DNA of 64,000 nucleotides. Source: Pseudomonadota bacterium. Its GTDB lineage: Bacteria; Pseudomonadota; Gammaproteobacteria; Burkholderiales; Burkholderiaceae_C. The notes below the pieces were generated by a model. The model did not search any database, had not been told where the DNA came from, and saw only the letters and a program-made list of their open reading frames with translations. Location: NCBI GenBank assembly GCA_963205115.1, contig CAUJHV010000054.1, positions 22,245 through 86,244 on the forward strand. Direction: 5' to 3'. Position 1 is the stretch's first letter. Every line of letters starts with the position of its first letter. The position numbers were made by a program, and so were the translations under genes. Positions 57,187 to 64,000 of the stretch are shown in pieces.

Positions 57187-58071
57187 ATGTCCGAACGCCA
57201 TCCCATCATCGCCATCACCGGCTCGTCCGGCGCGGGCACCACCTCGGTGACGCGCACCTTCGACAACATCTTCCGGCGCGAGAAAGTCACCGCCGCCGTC
57301 ATCGAGGGCGACAGCTTCCACCGCTACGACCGCAAGGAGATGAAGCGGCGCCAGGCCGAGGCCGAAGCCGCCGGCAACCGCAACTTCAGCCACTTCGGCG
57401 CCGAGAACAACCTCTTCGCCGAACTCGAGCAACTCTTCCGCAGCTACAGCGAGAGTGGCAACGGCAAGCGCCGCAAATACCTGCACGACCCGGTCGAGGC
57501 AGCGCCCTACCAGCAGGAGCCCGGCACTTTCACGCCCTGGGAAGACCTTCCCGAGGGCACGGACATCCTGTTCTACGAGGGCCTGCACGGCGCCGTCGTG
57601 ACACCCGAGGTCGATATCGCGCGCTACCCGGACCTGCTGATCGGTGTCGTGCCGGTCATCAACCTGGAATGGATCCAGAAGCTCTACCGCGACAAGAACG
57701 TGCGCGGCTATTCGGCCGAAGCGGTGACCGACACCATCCTGCGCCGCATGCCCGACTACGTGAACACCATCGTGCCGCAGTTCGCCCACACGCACGTGAA
57801 TTTCCAGCGCGTGCCCGTGGTCGACACCAGCAACCCCTTCATCGCGCGGGACATCCCCACTGCTGAAGAGAGCGTGTGCGTGATCCGCTTTGCCAACCCC
57901 AAGGGCATCGACTTCCCCTACCTGCTGAACATGATCAACAACTCCTGGATGTCGCGCGCGAACACCATCGTCGTGCCCGGCGGCAAGATGGATTTGGCCA
58001 TGCAGCTGATCTTCACGCCCTTCATCTGGCGCATGATGGAGCGGCGCAAGCGTGCCGTGGGTGCGCTGTGA
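57187..58071 (+). CDS. cbbP: Phosphoribulokinase
   Basis: Makes ribulose 1,5-bisphosphate from ribulose 5-phosphate and ATP, a Calvin-cycle-specific step. The 294-residue class I bacterial form has the P-loop GSSGAGTTSVTRTF, the catalytic region EGDSFHRYDR, and FYEGLHGAVV with the Walker B acidic pair. Length matches the proteobacterial octameric, NADH-activated type. cbbT follows. Confidence 0.97.
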   Translation: MSERHPIIAITGSSGAGTTSVTRTFDNIFRREKVTAAVIEGDSFHRYDRKEMKRRQAEAEAAGNRNFSHFGAENNLFAELEQLFRSYSESGNGKRRKYLHDPVEAAPYQQEPGTFTPWEDLPEGTDILFYEGLHGAVVTPEVDIARYPDLLIGVVPVINLEWIQKLYRDKNVRGYSAEAVTDTILRRMPDYVNTIVPQFAHTHVNFQRVPVVDTSNPFIARDIPTAEESVCVIRFANPKGIDFPYLLNMINNSWMSRANTIVVPGGKMDLAMQLIFTPFIWRMMERRKRAVGAL

Positions 58072-58150
58072 TGTGCCAGATTCGATCGAACCGTTCGCAG
58101 ACCGCGCCGCAGGCGCACCGGCCCCGTCGGGCCACCAGGAGGACCCGGTA

Positions 58151-60184
58151 ATGGCATCCACGTCGAACGACAAGGTGCTGCGCGGCGGCCTGGGCTGCAC
58201 CGACGCGCGTGCCAATGCCTTGCGCGCGCTGGCGATGGACGCCGTTCAGCAGGCGAACTCCGGACACCCCGGCGCGCCCATGGGCATGGCCGAGATGGCC
58301 GTGGCGCTGTGGACGGCCCATCTGCGCCACAACCCCGGCAACCCGCACTGGCCCGACCGCGACCGCTTCGTGCTGAGCAACGGCCACGCGTCGATGCTGC
58401 TGTATGCGCTGCTGCAGCTCAGCGGCTACGACCTGCCGATGGACGAGCTCCGGCGCTTTCGCCAGCTGCACAGCCGCACGCCCGGCCACCCTGAGGTCGG
58501 CCTGACGCCTGGTGTCGAAACCACCACCGGCCCGCTGGGCCAGGGCCTGGCCAATGCCGTGGGCATGGCGCTGGCCGAGCAGCGCCTGGCGCGGACCTTC
58601 AACCGCCCGGGCCACACCATCGTCGACCACCGCACCTACGTGTTCATGGGCGACGGCTGCCTGATGGAGGGCATCAGCCACGAGGCCTGTTCGCTGGCCG
58701 GCGTGTGGGGCCTGAAGAAGCTGATCGCGCTGTACGACGACAACGGCATCAGCATCGACGGCGCCGTCGAGGGCTGGTTCCGCGACGACACGGCACAGCG
58801 ATTCCGCGCCTACGGCTGGCACGTGATCGGCCCGATCGACGGCCACAGCGAGCGGGAAGTCAGCCAGGCCTTGTCGCGCGCCGAGGCGGCCGAGGACGGC
58901 AAGCCGACGCTGATCATCTGCCGCACGACCATCGGCCAGGGTTCACCGAACCGCGCCGGCACGGCCAAGGCCCACGGCGAGCCCTTGGGTGCCGAGGAGA
59001 TCGCGCGCACACGCGCCGGCATGGGCTGGACCGCCGCGCCGTTCGAGGTCCCTTCCGACGTGCGTGCGCAGTGGGACGCGCGCGAAGCCGGCCGCGCCCG
59101 CGAAGCCGAATGGCGCGCACGCTTCAGCGCCTATCGCGCGGCCTTTCCTGAGCTGGCCGACGAATTCGAGCGCCGCGCGCGTGGCGACCTGCCCGCGGAT
59201 TTTCCGGCCCGGCTCGACGCCGCGCTGGCGGCCTTCGACGCCAAGCCGGAATCGGTGGCGTCGCGCAAGGCTTCGCAGAAGGCCCTTTCGGCGCTCGCGC
59301 CGCACGTGCCCGAGATGCTGGGCGGCAGCGCCGACCTGACCGGATCGAACCTCACGGATTTTCCCGGCGGTGCTGACCGTCACATCAGCTACGGCGTCAG
59401 GGAATTTGGCATGGCCGCGATCCTCAACGGCCTGGCGCTGCACGGCGGCTTCATCCCGTACGCGGGCACCTTCCTGACCTTCAGCGACTACAGCCGCAAC
59501 GCCGTGCGGATGGCCGCGTTGATGAAACTGCGCGTGATCCATGTGTTCACGCACGACTCCATCGGTCTGGGCGAGGACGGGCCGACGCACCAGTCGGTGG
59601 AGCAGGTGCCCTCGCTGCGGCTCATCCCGAACCTGGATGTGTGGCGCCCCGCCGATACGCTGGAGACCACCGTGGCCTGGGCCCAGGCGCTGCAGCGGCG
59701 CGACGGGCCGGCGGCGCTGGCCTTGTCGCGCCAGGCGTTGCCGGCGCTGGTCACAGGCGCGCAGGTGGATGGCGTCGCGCGCGGCGGTTACGTGTGGGCG
59801 GATGCGCCCGAGGGCCGCAGCACCCAGGTCGTGCTGATCGGCACCGGCTCCGAACTGCAGCTGGCCGTGCAGGCCCGGGAGCAGCTCGTGGCCGCGGGCA
59901 TCGCGGCCCGCGTGGTGTCGATGCCCTGCACGAATGTCTTCGACCGCCAGGATCAGGCCTACCAGGACGCCGTGCTGCCGCCGCACCTGCCGGCGGTCGC
60001 CGTGGAGGCCGCACAGCCGGACTTCTGGCGCAAGTACGTTGGCCGCAGCGGCGCCGTGATCGGCATCGCCAGCTTCGGCGAATCGGCACCTGCCGCCGAT
60101 CTGTACCGCCACTTCGGCCTCACCGTCGAGCGCGTGGTGCAGGCCGCGCAGGATCTGGTGGCCCGCGCGACAGCATCCCGCTGA
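58151..60184 (+). CDS. cbbT: Transketolase
   Basis: Thiamine-diphosphate enzyme (677 residues) moving two-carbon units in the Calvin and pentose phosphate cycles. Motifs: ANSGHPGAPMGMAEMA, the TPP motif GDGCLMEGISHEACSLAG, IGFGSPNRAGTAKAHG-type loop (here IGQGSPNRAGTAKAHGEPLG), and the catalytic Glu region of REFGMAAILNGLALHGG. The ATG at 58151 follows AGGAGG; the open frame further upstream overlaps cbbP and lacks homology. Confidence 0.97.
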   Translation: MASTSNDKVLRGGLGCTDARANALRALAMDAVQQANSGHPGAPMGMAEMAVALWTAHLRHNPGNPHWPDRDRFVLSNGHASMLLYALLQLSGYDLPMDELRRFRQLHSRTPGHPEVGLTPGVETTTGPLGQGLANAVGMALAEQRLARTFNRPGHTIVDHRTYVFMGDGCLMEGISHEACSLAGVWGLKKLIALYDDNGISIDGAVEGWFRDDTAQRFRAYGWHVIGPIDGHSEREVSQALSRAEAAEDGKPTLIICRTTIGQGSPNRAGTAKAHGEPLGAEEIARTRAGMGWTAAPFEVPSDVRAQWDAREAGRAREAEWRARFSAYRAAFPELADEFERRARGDLPADFPARLDAALAAFDAKPESVASRKASQKALSALAPHVPEMLGGSADLTGSNLTDFPGGADRHISYGVREFGMAAILNGLALHGGFIPYAGTFLTFSDYSRNAVRMAALMKLRVIHVFTHDSIGLGEDGPTHQSVEQVPSLRLIPNLDVWRPADTLETTVAWAQALQRRDGPAALALSRQALPALVTGAQVDGVARGGYVWADAPEGRSTQVVLIGTGSELQLAVQAREQLVAAGIAARVVSMPCTNVFDRQDQAYQDAVLPPHLPAVAVEAAQPDFWRKYVGRSGAVIGIASFGESAPAADLYRHFGLTVERVVQAAQDLVARATASR

Positions 60185-60242
60185 ACGCGGCCACCGAACC
60201 GAAGCAACCTCCCCACCCGCCACGCACCGAAGGGAGACGCGC

Positions 60243-61028
60243 ATGAACGACATCCAGGCCCTGCTGTGGGACGTCGACGGCACACTGGCCGAGACCGAGC
60301 GCGACGGCCACCGCGTGGCCTTCAACCAGGCCTTCGAGGACGCCGGCCTGCCCTGGCGCTGGGACGAGGCACGCTACGGCGAACTGCTGGCCATCACCGG
60401 CGGGCGCGAGCGCATCCTCTACGACATGCGCGAGCGCGGTGACGCACCCGGCACGGGCGGCGAACGCGAGGCGCTCGCCCGCGACCTGCACGCCCGCAAG
60501 AACCGCAGCTATGGCGAATTCGTGCGCCAGGGCCGCGTGAGCCTGCGGCCCGGCGTGATGGCGCTGCTGGACGAGGCCGAGCAGGCCGGCCTGCGGTCGG
60601 CCATCGTCACCACCACCAGCCGCATCAATGTCGACGCGCTGCTGGGCGTGCATCTCGGACCCCAGTGGCGCCGGCGCTTCGCCGCAGTGGTCTGCGGCGA
60701 GGATGTGCAAAGCAAGAAACCTGACCCGCAGGCCTATCTGCTGGCCCTGCAGACCCTCGATCTCGGCCCGCTGCAATGCGTGGCCATCGAGGACTCGCCC
60801 GGCGGCGTCGCTGCCGCGCGGGCCGCGGAGATCCCGGTGATCGTGCCGCTGAGCGCGTACTTCGCACACGCCACGATCGACGCCGCCGTGGCCATCGGGC
60901 CGGGCCTGCACACCCGCGACGGCTGGCGGCCTTCGCTGCGGCCCGCCACCGGCGCCGACGATCGCGTCACGCTGGACGACGTGCTGGCCTGGTGCGCCGA
61001 GTGCGACACGGTCTCGCAGTTCGGCTGA
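60243..61028 (+). CDS. CbbY/CbbZ-type HAD phosphatase
   Basis: A HAD-superfamily phosphatase (261 residues) with nucleophile Asp10 and acid/base Asp12 in LLWDVDGTLAETERDGHRVAFN, motif II in VTTTS, Lys in SKKPDPQAYLLAL, and motif III in AIEDSPGGVAAA. CbbY proteins remove xylulose 1,5-bisphosphate, a dead-end inhibitor of RuBisCO; this complements the CbbQO activase. The pattern fits CbbY better than phosphoglycolate phosphatase (CbbZ/Gph), but the latter cannot be excluded. ATG follows GGGAG. Last gene of the cbb block. Confidence 0.88.
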   Translation: MNDIQALLWDVDGTLAETERDGHRVAFNQAFEDAGLPWRWDEARYGELLAITGGRERILYDMRERGDAPGTGGEREALARDLHARKNRSYGEFVRQGRVSLRPGVMALLDEAEQAGLRSAIVTTTSRINVDALLGVHLGPQWRRRFAAVVCGEDVQSKKPDPQAYLLALQTLDLGPLQCVAIEDSPGGVAAARAAEIPVIVPLSAYFAHATIDAAVAIGPGLHTRDGWRPSLRPATGADDRVTLDDVLAWCAECDTVSQFG

Positions 61029-61076
61029 ACCGGGCGCCGGCGCCGCGTCGAGATCGGCGGTAATCGCCCGTGCCTC

Positions 61077-61094
61077 GCGCGGGCCAGCCCGCGC
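61077..61094 (+). terminator. GC-rich hairpin after cbb block (possible terminator)
   Basis: GCGCGGGC pairs perfectly with GCCCGCGC around two bases, 48 bases after the CbbY-type gene's stop. There is no T run, so this is at best a weak or Rho-assisted end of the cbb transcript. Confidence 0.35.
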
Positions 61095-61214
61095 AATGCC
61101 CGGACAGCAAACGCCCGCCGCGTCGCGGCCACCGTGGTCGGGGCGCCGACCCTGCCGAAGCAGGCTCACACCGCGCTGACAACCCGAGCGCAGCGGGAGT
61201 CGGGATTTCCTCAG

Positions 61215-61243
61215 TTGCCGGGCGTCTCGCGAGCCGCTATATT
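61215..61243 (+). promoter_or_regulatory. Predicted soxC promoter
   Basis: TTGCCG (61215-61220), a 17-base spacer and TATATT (61238-61243) match sigma-70 elements well. They lie 32 bases before the soxC start in a markedly AT-rich stretch. Two ATAT boxes flank the region 61239-61258 and could belong to a repressor site; no regulator gene is adjacent. Confidence 0.55.
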
Positions 61244-61274
61244 GTTAGTTGCTTATATCTCGATTTGTGCATCC

Positions 61275-62669
61275 ATGAGTGACTGGGGACCCGCAGTGAC
61301 CGACATCCGAGAACCCGCCGGACGGGTGCGCAAGGCGCCGGAACATTTTCTGGACGCCGACGGCGTGCGCACGGTCTTCCGTGAAGGCAAGGCCGGCCGG
61401 CGCGATTTCATCCGCTCGGCCTTCGCGGCCGCAGCCGCCACCGCCGCGGGTGCCGCAGCGGCGCAGTCCAATCCGGTGCCACCGGAAGGCGGCGACCCGC
61501 ACATCCTGAACCTGCCGCCGCACAGCACGGGCCTGGGCCAGCCCGTGGCCACGGACGGCTACGGCAAGCCCTCGAAGTACGAGGCCAACGTGCAGCGCCG
61601 CATGAGCCCGGGCCTGACGCAGACCAACCAGGCCTCGGTGTCCTTCGCGCCGCTGCAAAGCCTGTTCGGCATCGTCACGCCCAGCGGCCTGCATTTCGAG
61701 CGCCACCACCAGGGCTGGTGGGACGTGGACCCGTCCAAGCACCGCTTGATGGTCAACGGCTCGGACGACAAGCTGGTGAAGAAGCCCACGGTCTTCACGC
61801 TCGACGAAGTCATGCGCCTGCCCTCGGTCAGCCGCTTCCACTTCATCGAATGCGGCGCCAATACCGGCATGGAATGGGGCAATGTCGCCGTGCCCACCTG
61901 CCAGTACAGCCACGGCATGATCAGCTGCAGCGAATTCACCGGCGTGCCGCTGAAGATCGTGCTGGACATGTGCGGCGTCGACTACAAGCGCGGCCGCTAC
62001 GTGCTGGCCGAGGGCGCGGACGGCTCGTCGATGACACGCACCATCCCGATGGAGATGGTCGAAAGCGGCGAGGTGCTGCTGGCCTACGGCCAGAACGGCG
62101 AGATGCTGCGCCCCGAGAACGGCTATCCGCTGCGCCTGGTGGTGCCCGGCGTGCAGGGTGTCAGCTGGGTCAAGTACCTGCGGCGCATCGAGGTCGGCGA
62201 CCAGCCCTACGCCACCAAGGACGAGACCATCCACTACGTGGACCTCATGCCCGACGGCCTGCACCGCCAGTACGCCAGCATCCAGGAGTGCAAGAGCGTG
62301 GTCACCACGCCCTCGGGCGGCCAGGTGCTGCTGGACAAGGGCTTCTACAACATCAGCGGCCTGGCCTGGTCGGGACGCGGCAAGATCAAGCGGGTCGATG
62401 TCTCGGTGGACGGCGGGCGCAACTGGCGCAGCGCCCGGCTGGAGACGCCGGTGCTCAGCAAGTGCCTGACGCGCTTCAATCTCGATTGGGTCTGGGACGG
62501 CAAGCCCGCGCTCATCCAGAGCCGCGCGATGGACGACACCGGCTACGTGCAGCCCACCTATCGCCAGCTGCGCGACGTGCGCGGCTCGCGTTCGATCTAC
62601 CACAACAACTCGATCCAGACCTGGCTGGTGCAGGAGAGCGGGGAGGTGAAGAATGTCCAGCTCTCGTAA
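61275..62669 (+). CDS. soxC: Sulfane dehydrogenase molybdoprotein SoxC
   Basis: Molybdenum-cofactor subunit of the periplasmic SoxCD complex, which oxidises the outer sulfur on SoxY to sulfone level. The 464-residue precursor has a Tat signal with twin arginines at 42-43 (GRRDFIRSAF) and a sulfite-oxidase fold with the molybdenum-ligand Cys193 in FIECGANTGMEWG, followed by the dimerisation domain. The ATG at 61275 is used; a GTG at 61296 after GGGGAC is possible. soxD overlaps by 17 bases. Placement next to cbb fits lithoautotrophy. Confidence 0.95.
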   Translation: MSDWGPAVTDIREPAGRVRKAPEHFLDADGVRTVFREGKAGRRDFIRSAFAAAAATAAGAAAAQSNPVPPEGGDPHILNLPPHSTGLGQPVATDGYGKPSKYEANVQRRMSPGLTQTNQASVSFAPLQSLFGIVTPSGLHFERHHQGWWDVDPSKHRLMVNGSDDKLVKKPTVFTLDEVMRLPSVSRFHFIECGANTGMEWGNVAVPTCQYSHGMISCSEFTGVPLKIVLDMCGVDYKRGRYVLAEGADGSSMTRTIPMEMVESGEVLLAYGQNGEMLRPENGYPLRLVVPGVQGVSWVKYLRRIEVGDQPYATKDETIHYVDLMPDGLHRQYASIQECKSVVTTPSGGQVLLDKGFYNISGLAWSGRGKIKRVDVSVDGGRNWRSARLETPVLSKCLTRFNLDWVWDGKPALIQSRAMDDTGYVQPTYRQLRDVRGSRSIYHNNSIQTWLVQESGEVKNVQLS

Positions 62670-63723
62670 GGTCATCCTGGGGCTTGCCCTGGCTGCCGCG
62701 GCCACGCTGGCCTCGGCTCAAACGTCCGTCATCAGTGGCCTGGGGCGCCCGGCCACGGCCAAGGAAATCGCGGCCTGGGACATCGACGTGCGGCCCGATT
62801 TCAAGGGCCTGCCCAAGGGATCGTCCACGGTGGCCAAGGGCACCGATGTCTGGGAAGCCAAGTGCGCCAGCTGCCACGGCATCTTCGGCGAGAGCAACGA
62901 AGTCTTCTCGCCGCTGGTCGGCGGCACGACCAAGGACGACGTCGCCAAGGGCCGCGTCGCACGCCTGCTGGACCCTGGGTTTCCGGGCCGCACCACGCTG
63001 ATGAAGGTGTCCACGGTCTCGACGCTGTGGGACTACGTCAACCGCGCGATGCCCTGGAACAACCCCAAGACCCTCACGCCGGACGAGGTCTACGGCGTGG
63101 TGGCCTATCTGCTGAACCTGGGCGGCGTGATTCCCGACGACTTCACCCTGTCGGACCGCAATATCGCCGAGGTTCAGAAGCGCCTGCCAAACCGCGACGG
63201 CGTCACCACCCGTCATGGCCTGTGGCCCGGCAAGGGCATGGGCAATGGCGGCGTGCCCGACGTGAAGGCCGTGGCCTGCATGAAGGATTGCGCCACCGAG
63301 CCGACCGTCAAGTCCTTCCTGCCCGATTACGCGCGCAACGCCCACGGCAACCTGGCCGAGCAGAACCGCATGATCGGGGCGCAGCACGGTGCAGATACCA
63401 CGCAGCCCGCAGGGACAAGGCCGGTGGCGCCAGCCGCGCCGGCAGCCGCGGCCGCCAAGCCGTCAGCGGCCGGCGACGCCTCGGCCTTGTTCAAGAAGCA
63501 TTCGTGCAACGCCTGCCACAGCGTGGACAGCAAGCTCGTGGGCCCGCCCTTGCGCGAGGTCGCGAAGAAGCTCGCGGGCCGTGGCGACGCCGTCGACTAC
63601 TTGGCAGGGAAAATCAAGTCCGGCGGATCCGGCGTGTGGGGGGCGATACCGATGCCTGCCCAGACACTTTCCGCTGATGATGCCCGCACCCTCGCGCGCT
63701 GGATTGCCGATGGCGCCCAGTGA
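62653..63723 (+). CDS. soxD: Diheme cytochrome c SoxD
   Basis: Electron-accepting partner of SoxC, exported and periplasmic. The 356-residue precursor has a Sec signal ending TLASAQ and two haem c sites, CASCH (71-75) and CNACH (285-289), in two cytochrome domains joined by a Pro/Ala-rich linker (VAPAAPAAAAAKPSA). Methionine ligands are likely in later loops (MPWNNP and MPAQTL). It overlaps soxC by 17 bases, so the two are translated together. Confidence 0.95.
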   Translation: MSSSRKVILGLALAAAATLASAQTSVISGLGRPATAKEIAAWDIDVRPDFKGLPKGSSTVAKGTDVWEAKCASCHGIFGESNEVFSPLVGGTTKDDVAKGRVARLLDPGFPGRTTLMKVSTVSTLWDYVNRAMPWNNPKTLTPDEVYGVVAYLLNLGGVIPDDFTLSDRNIAEVQKRLPNRDGVTTRHGLWPGKGMGNGGVPDVKAVACMKDCATEPTVKSFLPDYARNAHGNLAEQNRMIGAQHGADTTQPAGTRPVAPAAPAAAAAKPSAAGDASALFKKHSCNACHSVDSKLVGPPLREVAKKLAGRGDAVDYLAGKIKSGGSGVWGAIPMPAQTLSADDARTLARWIADGAQ

Positions 63724-63778
63724 TCCCGCCGCCGCCGAACGGCATCGAAACCAGTCCCCGACAGACGCAGGAGTACAC

Positions 63779-64000
63779 ATGCAAAGACGACGCGAGATGA
63801 TGACACGCAGCGCCCAGGTGGCGGCCTTGATGGCCGGCGCGGGCTTGCTGCCGCAGGCGGCCTACGCCAACTGGAGCAAGGAAGCCTTCGACGCCAAGAC
63901 CCTGGCCGATGCGGTCAAGGGCCTGGGCGGCGGCGCCCCGGCGCTGAGCAAGGACGTCACCATCACCGGCCCGGACATCGCCGAAAACGGCGCCGTCGTG
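63779..64000 (+). CDS. soxY: Sulfur-carrier protein SoxY, 5' part only
   Basis: The first 74 codons of SoxY, open to the right edge. A Tat signal (RRREMMTRSAQVAALMAGAG) leads to the N-terminal SoxY domain; the cargo cysteine in the C-terminal GGCG motif lies outside the window. SoxY carries sulfur intermediates on that cysteine with partner SoxZ. The ATG follows AGGAG. It is 55 bases after soxD on the same strand; soxZ, soxA, soxX and soxB are expected beyond the window. Confidence 0.88.
   Translation, partial: MQRRREMMTRSAQVAALMAGAGLLPQAAYANWSKEAFDAKTLADAVKGLGGGAPALSKDVTITGPDIAENGAVV

Overview
The window is high-GC bacterial chromosome, dense with genes, and reads as a betaproteobacterium of the order Burkholderiales. 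The signs are the gene order pilMNOPQ-aroK-aroB-gltBD, the mlaFEDACB cluster, lptM-lysA-cyaY-ponA, ntrYX with DUF4390 and rsmB, and cysB beside a sulfate transporter. A form II RuBisCO (cbbM) cluster and a sulfur-oxidation (sox) cluster point to a facultative sulfur-oxidising autotroph. A Sphaerotilaceae/Comamonadaceae-type organism fits, but the species cannot be fixed from this sequence. I see no phage, insertion sequence, CRISPR array or plasmid gene.

Layout. 1-1437: a membrane diguanylate cyclase, cut off by the window edge. 1583-7081: an AfuABC/FbpABC-type ABC transporter with two tandem substrate-binding proteins, divergent from zwf (G6P dehydrogenase) and hexR (7291-9680). A HexR-like operator sits between the two directions. 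9756-13683: the mla phospholipid-transport operon. 13796-21142: glutamate synthase gltBD and a RAYT-type transposase relative whose catalytic motif is gone. 21155-30546: the type IV pilus assembly operon pilMNOPQ, a three-repeat Ig-like (Big_1) lipoprotein, aroK and aroB, all on the minus strand. 30883-35916: penicillin-binding protein 1a, cyaY, lptM, lysA and a DUF3047 lipoprotein. 36181-41304: tRNA-Phe, an NtrX-like regulator, NtrY, a DUF4390 protein and rsmB. 41443-42647: folE and a BLUF blue-light sensor. 42837-48934: cysB, the sulfate transporter cysA-cysW-cysT-sbp, and cysK. 49190-61028: the Calvin cycle, as cbbMQO, cbbR, and cbbEFPTZ. 61275-64000: soxC, soxD and the start of soxY.

How the genes work together. 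Sox proteins draw electrons from reduced sulfur, and the adjacent cbb genes use that energy for CO2 fixation through form II RuBisCO with its CbbQ/CbbO activase. CbbR lies between the two cbb blocks, and a shared ATTCAG/CTGAAT palindrome marks both cbb promoter regions. Assimilatory sulfur genes sit directly beside the cbb block. At the other end of the window, the layout suggests that import of a phosphorylated sugar and its oxidation by Zwf may be controlled together by HexR; this is the most interesting hypothesis here. Several starts are non-ATG or ambiguous (diguanylate cyclase, permease, mlaE, mlaF, aroK, pilM, cysW, cysT, DUF3047) and are noted in each entry.
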